Program-made: the position numbers and the translations under genes
Part shown: piece after piece, positions 42,242-51,700 of the stretch
Layout: every line of letters begins with the position of its first letter
How positions within the stretch are numbered: position 1 is the first letter of the stretch
Assembly (NCBI RefSeq): GCF_002494345.1
Contig: NZ_NXNI01000001.1
Span: forward strand, 3,534,001-3,598,000
Origin: Natrinema ejinorense
GTDB lineage: Archaea > Halobacteriota > Halobacteria > Halobacteriales > Natrialbaceae
Direction of reading: 5' to 3'
Length of the DNA stretch: 64,000 nt
The notes under the pieces: generated by a model
Databases searched by the model: none
Told to the model about the DNA's origin: nothing
Seen by the model: the letters and a program-made list of their open reading frames with translations, nothing else

Positions 42242-43780
42242 CTAGCCGTCGTGATCCGTCGACCCGATCGCGTCGAGAACCCGATCGGGACAGAGCGTTG
42301 CCAGTCGGGTCGTCGGAACGGGGCTGGCAGACGCGACGCGTCGAATCTCTTCCGGGCGTACCGCACCCGTCACGAACGCGAGTGCGGTAAACGCCACGGC
42401 ACCGACCGGCGGTACGACGACCAGCGAGAGCGGGTCCGACTCGAGGAGGCGGGGAAGTCCGAGGATCGGTAGCGCGGCGGCCAACACGGTGCCCGCGACC
42501 CGGACCGCGCGGACATCCGCGAGGGGGTCGAACCCGAGTCGGCGAGCGTTCCAGACGTGGAGTCCGAACATCGACCCGTAGCCGAGGCTCGTCGCGATCG
42601 CGGCCCCGATCGGCCCGAGGGCTGGGATGAGGACCACGTTCAACGCGGCGTTGAGCAGCGCCGCGAGGGCCGTGACGCCGATCAGAAGACGCAAGTTCTC
42701 CTGTCCCTGACTAATCGCGAAGACGGGGCGGGCGACGGCAAACCCGACTGCGCCGGGGAGCAGCAACAACAGCGGGACGACGGCCGTTTCGAACGCCGGT
42801 CCGAAGTAGAGCGTGAGCACCGGCTCGGCGAGCCCGGCGACGCCGAGGGCCAGCAACGCCGTACAGAGGACGGTGTACCGGACCGCTCGCGTACTGATCT
42901 CCGTGAGCCGATCGTACCGGTCGTCGACCCAGAGTTGCGACGTCGAGTGCAGGAGGGTAATCTGAATGGCGGTGGGAACGAACCAGAGGAACTCGGCGAT
43001 GACGAGGGCTGCGCGGTAGTAGCCGGTCGCCGAACTCCCGACGAACAGTCTGAGGAGGATGATGTCGACGTGATACAGCGAAAGCAACAGGAACGACAGC
43101 ACCATCGTCGATCCGCTGTAGATCGCGAGACGCGTCGCCGGTACCGGCCCCGTCGATGGGCTCGCCACCGTCGAGAGATCGACGCGACGCGAGACGAGCG
43201 CGAGCGCGAGGAGGGCCGCGATCCCGGTCGAAATGACCCGACTCGTCAGGGCGGCCGTGACGCCCCCGCCGACGACGCTCACGGTGACGATCATCGCCGC
43301 GAAGAGGACGCGGTCGACGATCTGGAGCGGTTCCGAGTACGACTCGAGGCCGAGCCCCATGAGGGCGCTTCGTCCGACCCGGAGGAAGGCTCGAACGGGG
43401 ACGATGAGTGCGAGAACGGTGAAGTAGCGGGCGAACTCCGGACCGAGGAACGAGGTCACGTGCGACGATCGGGAGAGGAGGACGACGGCGGTCACCACGA
43501 TGGCCGCGAGGACGAACACGAGCCGGACGTAGAACGCGAACACGTGATCCGTCCAGTCGTCGGATCGATCTTCGGCGATGAACTTCCGCGTTCCCTTGAA
43601 CGCTCCCGCGTAGACGAACACCAGCACCCACTGCAGCGTCGAGAGCAGGAACGAGTAATCGCCGTAGCCACCGCTCCCGAGCAGGCGCACCAGGATCGGG
43701 GTCGTGACGAGCGTCAGCGCTAACACGCCGACCCTGGAACCGAAGACGGCGCTAAACCGTCGGACGATGGTTCGACTCAT
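42242..43780 (-). CDS. Polysaccharide/oligosaccharide flippase (MOP superfamily)
   Basis: A 512-residue protein with about 14 hydrophobic segments. The N-terminal VLALTLVTTPILVRLLGSGG followed by YGDYSF is the classic start of RfbX/Wzx-like and AglR-like lipid-linked oligosaccharide flippases. It would move a dolichol-linked glycan across the membrane. The start MSRTIVRRF at 43780 is preferred over an ATG four codons earlier. It follows the glycosyltransferase at 43809-44993 by 28 bases in one operon. Confidence 0.91.
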   Translation of the reverse strand: MSRTIVRRFSAVFGSRVGVLALTLVTTPILVRLLGSGGYGDYSFLLSTLQWVLVFVYAGAFKGTRKFIAEDRSDDWTDHVFAFYVRLVFVLAAIVVTAVVLLSRSSHVTSFLGPEFARYFTVLALIVPVRAFLRVGRSALMGLGLESYSEPLQIVDRVLFAAMIVTVSVVGGGVTAALTSRVISTGIAALLALALVSRRVDLSTVASPSTGPVPATRLAIYSGSTMVLSFLLLSLYHVDIILLRLFVGSSATGYYRAALVIAEFLWFVPTAIQITLLHSTSQLWVDDRYDRLTEISTRAVRYTVLCTALLALGVAGLAEPVLTLYFGPAFETAVVPLLLLLPGAVGFAVARPVFAISQGQENLRLLIGVTALAALLNAALNVVLIPALGPIGAAIATSLGYGSMFGLHVWNARRLGFDPLADVRAVRVAGTVLAAALPILGLPRLLESDPLSLVVVPPVGAVAFTALAFVTGAVRPEEIRRVASASPVPTTRLATLCPDRVLDAIGSTDHDG

Positions 43781-43808
43781 CGTCGCTTCCACGTCCGTCC
43801 GTCGGTCG

Positions 43809-44993
43809 TCATACTGTGTCTCGACCGGCTCCGGCCGTCGCTCGGTCCGCCTCGGGCTCGACGAGGAGCCGGCGATATCGGTCCCTGATCGTCTCGTAGG
43901 CGTAGTTGCGCTCGATGTCGTCGCGGGCGATATCGCTCACCGCGTCCAGATCCTCACGCTCGAGGACGGCCGTCACCGTCCGCTCGATCGATTCCGGATC
44001 GGTCTCTCGGAGCAGGAACCCGTTCGATTCGTCCGAGACGACGTCGGGGATGCCGCCGACCGGAGCGGCGACGGGGATCGTTCCGCAGGCCATCGCCTCG
44101 AGAACGGCTTTCGGAACGCCCTCCGATCTCGAGGGCAAGAGCAGCGTTCGTGCGTCGTCGAGGCGCGCCGGGAGGTCGTCGTGGTCGACCCAGCCGGGAC
44201 AGGTCACGTTCTCCGAGAGGTCGTTGCGGTCGACGAACGCCGCGACCTCGTCCGAGAGGTCGCCGTCGCCGATCAGTTCGATCCGAATGTCCGGATTCGA
44301 CGCGACGAGGCGGGGGAGTGCGCCGAGGATGTCGTGGATTCCTTTGACGGCCGCGAACCGTCCGACGAAGACGATGTCGACCGCCCGCTCTTCGATCGGC
44401 GTTCGTTTCGCGAACTCCTCGCAGTCGACGTAGTTGACGTTGGCGGCCCGTATCGTCGGTGATATCGGCCACTCGAGGGCCGGATGGTCCATCCCGCTCG
44501 AGAGGAGGATGAGATCGTCGGCGAGCGTACACGTGACGCGTTCGACGAGGCTCACGATGCCGGCGAGTCCCCGGACGAGCGGGCCTGCCCCGCGGCGGGC
44601 GTAGACGCCGTCGGTAACCGTGCCGGTCACGAACAACAGCGTTCGAACTCCGGCGAGCGTACACGCGAGCAGGGGGAGGAGGAGCATGGTCCCGCCGATG
44701 TGGAAGAACGCGGCGTCGAGTCGATCGCGCACCCGCCAGAGCGCCGCCGCGATCCGTACCTGATACCCGACGTACTCGGCGACCGTCGACGGGAAGACGC
44801 TCAGTCGGGGACGCTGTACCGGTACCGGATCGACGATCGATCGGTCGATGTCGATTTGCTCCGGGCCGACGACAGCGATCCGGTCGACGTCGGCCTCGTA
44901 GACGTCGACGAAGTTCTGTACGTCCTGGTAAGCCGCGTGTTCGCGATCCAATACGTCTGCGAACACGACGAGCGCTATCGAACGCGGAGGCAT
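43809..44993 (-). CDS. Glycosyltransferase family 4
   Basis: A 394-residue GT-B enzyme. The C-terminal half has VFVGRFAAVKGIHDILGALP, a donor-binding FVDRNDLSENVTCPGWV segment and the family EX7E-like region around LPSRSEGVPKAVLEAMACGT, then GGIPDVVSDESNGFLL. The N-terminal domain has a central hydrophobic stretch (FFHIGGTMLLLPLLACTLAG) that may associate with the membrane. It would add a sugar to the lipid-linked glycan exported by the adjacent flippase. Donor and acceptor are unknown. Confidence 0.9.
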   Translation of the reverse strand: MPPRSIALVVFADVLDREHAAYQDVQNFVDVYEADVDRIAVVGPEQIDIDRSIVDPVPVQRPRLSVFPSTVAEYVGYQVRIAAALWRVRDRLDAAFFHIGGTMLLLPLLACTLAGVRTLLFVTGTVTDGVYARRGAGPLVRGLAGIVSLVERVTCTLADDLILLSSGMDHPALEWPISPTIRAANVNYVDCEEFAKRTPIEERAVDIVFVGRFAAVKGIHDILGALPRLVASNPDIRIELIGDGDLSDEVAAFVDRNDLSENVTCPGWVDHDDLPARLDDARTLLLPSRSEGVPKAVLEAMACGTIPVAAPVGGIPDVVSDESNGFLLRETDPESIERTVTAVLEREDLDAVSDIARDDIERNYAYETIRDRYRRLLVEPEADRATAGAGRDTV

Positions 44994-45273
44994 CTGGACC
45001 GGGCTTCCACCGACCGCGCCTTAATTCTTGACGCGATACTCGTGATCGATGCCCCCGACCCGTGTCCCGAGACCGCGGCCGACGGGTCATCGGTGTCTGA
45101 TCGCGCGCGGCCGTTCTGGCGGAGACACCGCTTCGTTCACACACGACCCGAACACAATCGCGCCTGGATATTTCCGTCAGTAACGACACCGTACTACTCC
45201 TCCCGACCGCGAAAACGGGCCATCCACCGAAACGTTCCTTACGGAGCGGGTGATCGGTTGCGGAGATGCCAGC

Positions 45274-45359
45274 CTATAGTAGCAACTGAAAGTCATTGCA
45301 CACCTGATCGCACGACAGCGTTGTGATCAGTGTGTAAATCGTTTCAGTTGCTACTATAG
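45274..45359. mobile_element. 86-base palindromic MITE-like element
   Basis: Perfect 18-base inverted repeats (CTATAGTAGCAACTGAAA at 45274-45291 and its complement at 45342-45359) enclose 50 bases that can also fold (CACACCTGATC against GATCAGTGTG). The whole forms a long hairpin. There is no transposase here. The size and shape fit a non-autonomous transposable element or an extragenic palindrome. Confidence 0.75.
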
Positions 45360-45573
45360 CCGTCCGCTCGTCGCGGCGCTCGAGGGAGCGACTGACGGCC
45401 GATTCGGTCTCCGGCGAGCGGGTCGCTCTCTCGGCGGACGCGGAGCGACGACTTCGTGAATTTGGGGACACGTAGCGGGGCCCCGCCGATCGCGTCGTAG
45501 CGTCGACCTACGAGCCGTCCGCGCGGCGTCGACGGCGGGCAACCGACGACTGTTCCCGCCGCCCGCCGGTACG

Positions 45574-45580
45574 TTTTATA
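45574..45580 (+). promoter_or_regulatory. TATA-like box for glycosyltransferase at 45610
   Basis: TTTTATA, 30 to 36 bases before the ATG at 45610, downstream of the palindromic element. Confidence 0.5.
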
Positions 45581-45609
45581 CCGAACCGCATCGAACGTGT
45601 AGGCCACGA

Positions 45610-46794
45610 ATGCGGGTCCTCAACAGCCTCGCCGATCCCCGAGTGGGCGGTCCCCAGTTGCGCGCGCTCGCCGTCGCGACGGGGCTTCGCGACCGCGGCA
45701 TCGAGACGGTGTTTCACCTGCCCGACGGCGACGACGCGTTCGAACGCATGGCGACGGACGAGGGATTCGAGGTCGTCCGACCGGGGCCGTCACAGATGCG
45801 GCCGCCGCCGAACGTCCGCGCGAACGCGCGCTTTGCCGCTCGCTTTCTCCCGTCCGTCGCCCGGCTCGCGTCGACGATCGAGCGCCGGGAGATCGACGTG
45901 GTTCACGCGAGCATGACCCTCGCCGTTCCGGCCGCGATCGCCGCCCGCCGGGCGGACACGCCGCTGGCGTGGTTCTTCAACGACACCGGCACACCGTGGC
46001 CGCTCGACCGCGTCGCCGCCCGACTCGCTCGAGCCACCGCGGACGAGATCGCCCTCGCCGCGGACGCGGTCGGCGACCACTTCTTCGACGACGCGGTCCC
46101 GACGCGGACGGTGTACCCGCCGGTCGACGTCGACGCGTTCGATCCCTCGTCGGTGGCCGACGAGGGGGGGCTCCGCGAGGAGTTGGGCGTCGCCGACGAC
46201 GTCCCGATCGTCGGCACCGTCGGCAACGTCAACCCGGTCAAGGGTCACGAGTATCTGCTGCGGGCGATCGCCCGCGTCCGCGATCGGATCGGTCCGGTCG
46301 CCGTTCCGATTGCCGGCAAACTGCTCGACTCCCGGCAGGCGTACGCGGATCGCCTCCGTCGCCTCCGGGCGCGCCTCGACCTCGCGGGAACCGTTCGGTT
46401 CCTCGGCCATCGGTCGGACGTACCGCGACTTCTGTCCGCGTTCGACGTGTTCGTCCTCCCGTCAGTGACGGAAGCCTGCCCGATAGCCGTCTTAGAAGCC
46501 ATGGCGATGGAGTCGGCGATCGTCGCGACGCGGGTCGGCGGTGTGCCCGAACAGCTCACGGACGGCACGCACGGCTGGCTCGTGCCCCCGGCCGACCCGG
46601 ACGCGCTCGCGACGGCGATCCGGCAGGCGCTTGCGGCCCCCGCGGAACGGCGTCGGCGAGGCGCGGCGGCGCGGCGCCGCGTGACCGCTCGCTTCTCGAC
46701 CGACCGATGCGTCGAACGCCATCGCGAACTGTACGAGGCGGCGCTGTCCCGGTCGGAGACGTCGCGGCCGATCGAGTCGGTAAGCGTTCGATAG
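45610..46794 (+). CDS. Glycosyltransferase family 4
   Basis: A 394-residue GT-B enzyme. The N-terminal domain opens MRVLNSLADPRVGGPQLRAL with the glycine-rich acceptor-side motif. The C-terminal domain has VGTVGNVNPVKGHEYLLRAI, GHRSDVPRLLSAFDVFVLPS and VTEACPIAVLEAMAMESA (EX7E motif) followed by VGGVPEQL. It heads the rightward run of five glycan genes. The linkage formed is unknown. Confidence 0.92.
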   Translation: MRVLNSLADPRVGGPQLRALAVATGLRDRGIETVFHLPDGDDAFERMATDEGFEVVRPGPSQMRPPPNVRANARFAARFLPSVARLASTIERREIDVVHASMTLAVPAAIAARRADTPLAWFFNDTGTPWPLDRVAARLARATADEIALAADAVGDHFFDDAVPTRTVYPPVDVDAFDPSSVADEGGLREELGVADDVPIVGTVGNVNPVKGHEYLLRAIARVRDRIGPVAVPIAGKLLDSRQAYADRLRRLRARLDLAGTVRFLGHRSDVPRLLSAFDVFVLPSVTEACPIAVLEAMAMESAIVATRVGGVPEQLTDGTHGWLVPPADPDALATAIRQALAAPAERRRRGAAARRRVTARFSTDRCVERHRELYEAALSRSETSRPIESVSVR

Positions 46795-46844
46795 GAGCGG
46801 CGATCGGTCGGCTTGCCTCGCGAAGCCGGTCGTTACGTACTGCG

Positions 46845-46851
46845 CATTTTT
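46845..46851 (+). promoter_or_regulatory. TATA-like box for wecB
   Basis: CATTTTT, about 29 to 35 bases before the ATG at 46880. It favours that start over a GTG at 46862. Confidence 0.45.
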
Positions 46852-46879
46852 CACCATCGATGTGTTGGGGAATGCACAC

Positions 46880-47959
46880 ATGGCGCCCCCCCGAATAGCG
46901 TTCGTGCTCGGCACTCGACCGGAGATTATCAAGCTCTCGCCGCTCGTTCGCGCGTGTCTCGAGCGGGCGATCCCACACGTCCTCGTCCACACCGGTCAGC
47001 ACTACTCCGAGTCGCTCGACGCCGTCTTCTTCGAGCAACTCGAGTTACCGACGCCGACGTACGACCTCGCGGTCGGGTCGGACGATCACGGCGAACAGAC
47101 GGCCGCGATGATCCGCGGGATCGAGTCCGTTCTCGAGGCGGAGCGACCGGCCCACGTCGTGGTTCAGGGCGACACGAACTCCGCGCTCGCCGGCGCGATC
47201 GCGGCGAGCAAACGCGAGCCCTCGCTGGCGCACGTCGAGGCCGGATTGCGAAGCTTCGACCGGGAGATGCCCGAGGAGATCAACCGCGTGCTGGTCGACC
47301 ACGCGGCCGATCACTGCTTCGCACCGACCGAGGAGTCCGCCCGACTCCTCGCGGCGGAAGGGATCGACGGCGACCGCGTTCGCGTCACCGGAAACACCAT
47401 CGTCGACGCGGTCTCTCAGCACCGCGACCTGGCGACGGAGAAAAGCGACGTACTCGCGGAATACGACCTCGAGGCCGGCGCGTTCTGCCTGTTGACCGCC
47501 CATCGGGCGGAGAACGTCGACGATCCCGAGCGCTTCGCGGGGATTCTCGAAGGTGTCGGCGCGTTCGCGACCCGGACCGATCGCGAGGTCGTCTATCCGA
47601 TCCATCCGCGGGCGCGGGAGGCGCTCGCGGCGTTCGACCTGTCCGTTCCGGAGCCGATTCGGCTCGTCGACCCGCTCGACTTCCTCGACTTCCTGACCCT
47701 CGAGCACCACGCGCGTCTCGCGGTCACCGATTCGGGCGGGGTCCAGGAGGAAGCGTGCATCCTCGGGACGCCGTGTGTCACGGTTCGGGACAGCACGGAG
47801 CGGCCGGAGACGGTCGATATCGGTGCGAACCGGCTCGTCGGGACCGACCCATCGGCCATCGTCGCGGGTGCCGAGGCGATGGTCGATCGCCCCGGGACGT
47901 GGTCGAACCCGTTCGGGGACGGCGACGCTGCCGACCGGATTTTGGACGCCTTACTGTAG
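46880..47959 (+). CDS. wecB: UDP-N-acetylglucosamine 2-epimerase (non-hydrolysing)
   Basis: Converts UDP-GlcNAc to UDP-ManNAc. The 359-residue protein begins PRIAFVLGTRPEIIKLSPLV and has HTGQHYS, the acidic EAGLRSFDREMPEE, CFAPTEES, LTAHRAENVDDPERF and TDSGGVQEEA, all hallmarks of WecB/MnaA. The ATG at 46880 is preferred to the GTG at 46862 because of promoter spacing and because homology starts there. UDP-ManNAc would be oxidised by the wecC-type enzyme two genes downstream. Confidence 0.94.
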   Translation: MAPPRIAFVLGTRPEIIKLSPLVRACLERAIPHVLVHTGQHYSESLDAVFFEQLELPTPTYDLAVGSDDHGEQTAAMIRGIESVLEAERPAHVVVQGDTNSALAGAIAASKREPSLAHVEAGLRSFDREMPEEINRVLVDHAADHCFAPTEESARLLAAEGIDGDRVRVTGNTIVDAVSQHRDLATEKSDVLAEYDLEAGAFCLLTAHRAENVDDPERFAGILEGVGAFATRTDREVVYPIHPRAREALAAFDLSVPEPIRLVDPLDFLDFLTLEHHARLAVTDSGGVQEEACILGTPCVTVRDSTERPETVDIGANRLVGTDPSAIVAGAEAMVDRPGTWSNPFGDGDAADRILDALL

Positions 47960-47989
47960 GGTATCGATACGTTTCGGTCGACAACTGTC

Positions 47990-48000
47990 ATAAGATAATT
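47990..48000 (+). promoter_or_regulatory. TATA-like box for epimerase at 48026
   Basis: ATAAGATAATT, about 26 to 36 bases before the ATG at 48026, so this gene can start a new transcript inside the run. Confidence 0.5.
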
Positions 48001-48025
48001 ACCACCGTTCGTGGAGCGTGGGTGT

Positions 48026-48943
48026 ATGGCATCAGTGCTCGTCACCGGTGGACTAGGAGCGATCGGTGCGCCCCTGACCGAGGAACTCGAACGACGCGGC
48101 CACGACGTCTGGGTCGCCGACCGCCCGTGGAACGAACGCGACCGGTACTACCGCTGTGACGTCAGCGAGTACCGACAACTCGAGCGGGTCTTCGCGGACC
48201 GCGAGTTCGACTACGTCTATCACCTCGGCGCGGAGTTCGGCCGCCGGAACGGCGAGGACTTCTACGAGACGATGTGGCAGTCCAACGCCGTCGGCACGAA
48301 GAACGTGTGCCGACTGCAGGCCGAGCACGATTTCCGACTGATCTTCGCTTCGAGCAGCGAGGTGTACGGCGATTACGACGACGCGATGGAGGAGTCCGTG
48401 CCCCTCGAGGAGGGGCCGCGTCAGTTGAACGATTACGCGATCTCGAAGTGGGTCAACGAACAGCAGATCATGAACGCGGCCGACCGACACGGAACCGAGT
48501 CCGTGCGGGTCCGCTTTTTCAACACGTACGGGCCGGGCGAGCGCTACAGCGAGTACCGGAGCGTCGTCTGCAAGTTCTGCTATCGGGCGTTACACGACCT
48601 GCCCTACCACGTCTACGAGGACCATCACCGCTCGTTTACCTACATCGACGACACCGTGCGCACGCTCGCGAACGTCGTCGACTCGTTCCACCCCGGCGAG
48701 GTGTACAACATCGCCGGCGAGGAGTATTACGACATCAAGGACCTCTCGGACATGGTGCTCGGCTACCTGGGCAAAGACGACGCACAGGTCGAGTACCGAG
48801 GGACCGAGGACCACAACACCCTCAACAAGAAGGCCAGCGTCGAGAAGGCCACACGCGACCTCGACCACGAACAGCGCGTCTCCCTCGAGGAGGGAATCCC
48901 GCGAACGATCGACTGGATGCGCGACTACTATGACCTCGAGTGA
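48026..48943 (+). CDS. NAD-dependent epimerase/dehydratase (extended SDR)
   Basis: A 305-residue nucleotide-sugar enzyme. The cofactor motif TGGLGAIG is near the N-terminus, a Ser triad region lies in FASSSEVYGDY and the catalytic Tyr-x3-Lys in DYAISK. The substrate-side blocks TYGPGERYSEYR and HHRSFTYIDDTVR are typical of UDP-hexose epimerases, decarboxylases and dehydratases. It overlaps the wecC-like start by 14 bases, so it is coupled to it. It may make a derivative of UDP-ManNAc(A) or a separate sugar; the exact reaction is not determinable. Confidence 0.9.
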   Translation: MASVLVTGGLGAIGAPLTEELERRGHDVWVADRPWNERDRYYRCDVSEYRQLERVFADREFDYVYHLGAEFGRRNGEDFYETMWQSNAVGTKNVCRLQAEHDFRLIFASSSEVYGDYDDAMEESVPLEEGPRQLNDYAISKWVNEQQIMNAADRHGTESVRVRFFNTYGPGERYSEYRSVVCKFCYRALHDLPYHVYEDHHRSFTYIDDTVRTLANVVDSFHPGEVYNIAGEEYYDIKDLSDMVLGYLGKDDAQVEYRGTEDHNTLNKKASVEKATRDLDHEQRVSLEEGIPRTIDWMRDYYDLE

Positions 48944-50273
48944 CCCGCGACGCGACGGCGCGGTGGATTCGGCGCGGTCCGACGACGGGGTCGAGCCGGC
49001 CGGGACTCGCGACGGTCCCGGTCCCGGCGAGCCCGAGGCCCCGGCTCTCGAGCCGATCGAGGAGGTGGTCGTCGTCGGGACCGGCTTCGTCGGCCTGCCG
49101 CTTGCGCTGTTGCTCGCCGACCGCGGTAAGCGGGTCGTCGGCGTCGACATCGACAGCAACCTGGTCCGGGCGATCAACGAGGGGACCCTGCACCTCGACG
49201 AGGCCGAACTGCAGGCGCTGCTGGAGTCCGACGCCGTCGAGCGAAACCTCGAGGCACGGACCGAGCCGACCGACGGCGACGCGTTCGTCGTCTCAGTCCC
49301 GACGCCGCTGACCGAGCCGACCAAGAGCCCGGATCTCTCCGCGCTCGAGGCCGCCCTCGAATCCATTCGGCCGTACCTCGAGCCGGGCGACCTCGTGAAC
49401 GTGGAGTCGACGGTGCCGCCGCTGACCTGCGCGGAAACGGTCGTCCCCGCGCTCGAGGCGGCCGGGCTCGAGCCGGGCGCGGAGATCCAACTCGCTCACT
49501 CGCCGGAGCGAATCCTCCCCGGCGACGTGTTCGAGGAACTCGTCACCAACGACCGTATCATCGGCGGGATCGACGAGCGGAGCCGTCGCCGGGCCGCCGC
49601 GCTCTACGAGCCCTTCCTCGAGGGGCGCGTCTACTACACCGACCTCCTGTCGGCCGAGCTCTGCAAGCTCGTCGAGAACACGTACCGGGACGTCAACGTC
49701 GCGCTGGCAAACGAGTTCGCGCTGATCGGCGAGGAACTCGACGTCGACATGAGCGAGGTGATCGGCCTCGCGAACTACCACCCGCGCGTCGATATCCTGC
49801 AGCCGGGGATCGGGGTCGGGGGTCACTGCCTGCCGATCGACCCGTGGTTCTTGAACGAGGTCGATCCGGAGCACACGAACCTGATCACGACCGCCCGCCG
49901 GATCAACGACAAGATGCCCGCCGTCGCCGCGCGGAAGGTTCGCCGGACGTTGGCCCCGCTGGCGGACCCGACGGTCGTCGCGCTCGGGGCCGCGTACAAA
50001 CCGAACGTCGACGACCGCCGAAACAGCCCCGCGGAGCGGATCGTCGCCGACCTGCGGGCGGACGGCTACCGCGTCCGACACTACGACCGCCACGTCGACG
50101 CGTTGGCCTACGACGAGTTGCGGGCGGTCCTCGAGCGCGAGTCGCCGGACGTCGTCGTCCAGTTCGTCCCCCACGAGGAAACGGTGGCGGCCCTCGCGGA
50201 GCACCGAGCGTGGCTCGACGATGCGGGCATCGAACTGCTCCAGTTCGGCGTCGGGAACCCGATCGACCCATGA
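48930..50273 (+). CDS. wecC: Nucleotide-sugar dehydrogenase, UDP-ManNAc dehydrogenase-like
   Basis: A 447-residue NAD-dependent enzyme that oxidises UDP-ManNAc to UDP-ManNAcA in two steps. After a Pro/Glu-rich extension of about 45 residues the Rossmann motif VVVGTGFVGLPLALLLADRG begins. LSAELCKLVENTYRDVNVAL is the central-domain block and the catalytic Cys lies in GVGGHCLPIDPWFL. The C-terminal UDP-binding domain has ALGAAYKPNVDDRRNSP. With wecB nearby, ManNAcA is the best substrate guess; UDP-GlcNAc or UDP-glucose dehydrogenase activity is a lesser possibility. Confidence 0.92.
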   Translation: MTSSDPRRDGAVDSARSDDGVEPAGTRDGPGPGEPEAPALEPIEEVVVVGTGFVGLPLALLLADRGKRVVGVDIDSNLVRAINEGTLHLDEAELQALLESDAVERNLEARTEPTDGDAFVVSVPTPLTEPTKSPDLSALEAALESIRPYLEPGDLVNVESTVPPLTCAETVVPALEAAGLEPGAEIQLAHSPERILPGDVFEELVTNDRIIGGIDERSRRRAAALYEPFLEGRVYYTDLLSAELCKLVENTYRDVNVALANEFALIGEELDVDMSEVIGLANYHPRVDILQPGIGVGGHCLPIDPWFLNEVDPEHTNLITTARRINDKMPAVAARKVRRTLAPLADPTVVALGAAYKPNVDDRRNSPAERIVADLRADGYRVRHYDRHVDALAYDELRAVLERESPDVVVQFVPHEETVAALAEHRAWLDDAGIELLQFGVGNPIDP

Positions 50274-51595
50274 CCGGGGACGCCACGACAGCACCGTCGC
50301 CGTCGTCGCACGATCGGACCGAACGGGGCGACGACCCGTCCGTCCTGGTCGTCTCGCAACTGTTTCCGCCGGAGTCGATGGCCGGGGCACACCGGTGGGA
50401 GAAACTCCTCCGGAACGCACCCGACCGCCTCGACGCGCGCGTGGTCTGTCCGCAGCCGTCCGTTCCCGTCGGGGAGTTCGAGCGGCGATACAGCCCGTGG
50501 TCGCGCGAGCGGGTCGACGGCGTCCCCGTCACGCGTCTGTTCACCTACCAGCCCGTCGCGGATCGGACCGACATCGAGCGCATCCTGAACCACGGGATCT
50601 TCGCGGTTCTCGCGACGCTGTACGTGCTCGTTCACGGCCGAAAGTACGACTGCGTCGTCGTCCAGATCGGCCCGCATACGACGCTCCTGCCCGGCCTCGC
50701 GGCGCTGGCGACCGGACGCGCCCTCGTCGTCGATGTCTACGACCGCTGGCTCGACAACGCGGTCGATTTCGGATTCACTACCGAGGGATCGCTCGCCTAC
50801 CGACTGCTGCGGTGGATGGAACGGGTCGCCCTCGAGCGCTGTGACCGGCTGGTCGCGCTCACCCCGACGATGGCTGCCCACTACAGGGGGACGTACGATC
50901 TCGACGACGGCAAGATCGAGACGATCCCGTTCGGCGTCGACGACGACCTCTTCGATCCCGCGGTCGCGAGCGAGGACCGGCCACGAATCATCTACACCGG
51001 CAAGCTGGGTGAGGGACAGGCCTTCGAGCCGTTCCTGCGGGGCTTCCGACGCGCCGATATCGACTACGACCTCGTCATCTACGGCTTCGGCGAGCGTCGG
51101 GCCGAACTCGAGGCGCTGGCCGCCGACCTCGGCATCGACGACCGCGTTCGGATCAACGGGCCGGTTCCCCGCGAGGACGTGCCGAGGCTGGTGTCGTCGT
51201 CGGCGATCAGCCTGGTGCCCCTCGAGACGGACCGTACCCTCGAGTACGCGCGGCCGACGAAGTTCCTCGAGACGATGGCGCTTGGCACACCCTACGTCGC
51301 CAGCGCCGTCACGGAGATCGAGGCCGTCACCGCGGACGCCGGAGCCGGACTCGCCGTCGAGAACGAGCCGGACGCCGTCTCGACGGCGCTTCGGGACCTC
51401 GCCGCCGATCCGGAGCGCCGGCGGGCGATGGGCCGGCGCGGTATCGCGTTCGTCGACCGGGAACACCGCTGGGACGAACTGGGTAATAGAATCGGCGACC
51501 TCCTCTCCGGGGTCGCTCGAGAACGCGGGACCGCCGGTTCCGGGCTCCGTACCTGGCTCGGGCGACTCGCGGCGGCTGCCGGCCGCCGTCGGTAG
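50270..51595 (+). CDS. Glycosyltransferase family 4
   Basis: A 441-residue GT-B enzyme. The N-terminal domain starts after about 24 residues with VLVVSQLFPPESMAGAHRW. A hydrophobic stretch FAVLATLYVLVHGRKYD suggests membrane contact. The C-terminal domain has IIYTGKLGEGQAFEPFLRGF, NGPVPREDVPRLVSSS and LETDRTLEYARPTKFLETMA (EX7E-like). The start overlaps the wecC stop (ATGA), so it probably transfers the sugar made by the upstream enzymes. It is the last gene of the rightward run and converges on the methyltransferase. Confidence 0.9.
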   Translation: MTGDATTAPSPSSHDRTERGDDPSVLVVSQLFPPESMAGAHRWEKLLRNAPDRLDARVVCPQPSVPVGEFERRYSPWSRERVDGVPVTRLFTYQPVADRTDIERILNHGIFAVLATLYVLVHGRKYDCVVVQIGPHTTLLPGLAALATGRALVVDVYDRWLDNAVDFGFTTEGSLAYRLLRWMERVALERCDRLVALTPTMAAHYRGTYDLDDGKIETIPFGVDDDLFDPAVASEDRPRIIYTGKLGEGQAFEPFLRGFRRADIDYDLVIYGFGERRAELEALAADLGIDDRVRINGPVPREDVPRLVSSSAISLVPLETDRTLEYARPTKFLETMALGTPYVASAVTEIEAVTADAGAGLAVENEPDAVSTALRDLAADPERRRAMGRRGIAFVDREHRWDELGNRIGDLLSGVARERGTAGSGLRTWLGRLAAAAGRRR

Positions 51596-51700
51596 TCGTC
51601 GCTTTTGGGTCGCGCCGTATCGAACGGAACGAGACACCGCGTGCAGCCGTGCGGGCGGCAAGCGGTCGCTTGCCGTCGAGTGCGTCGTCGAGGTCGTCGG

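Larger units (their letters stand above)
44994..45609. other. Divergent intergenic region containing a MITE-like palindrome
   Basis: About 615 bases between two divergent glycosyltransferases. It contains the palindromic element at 45274-45359 and the promoter of the rightward gene at 45574-45580. No protein gene is supported; the remaining open frames have arginine-rich shadow composition. Confidence 0.6.

Noticed and set aside
46813-48159. A 448-codon Arg/Gly-rich open frame overlapping wecB
   Set aside because: It is the alternative frame of a well-supported wecB gene and has extreme arginine content.
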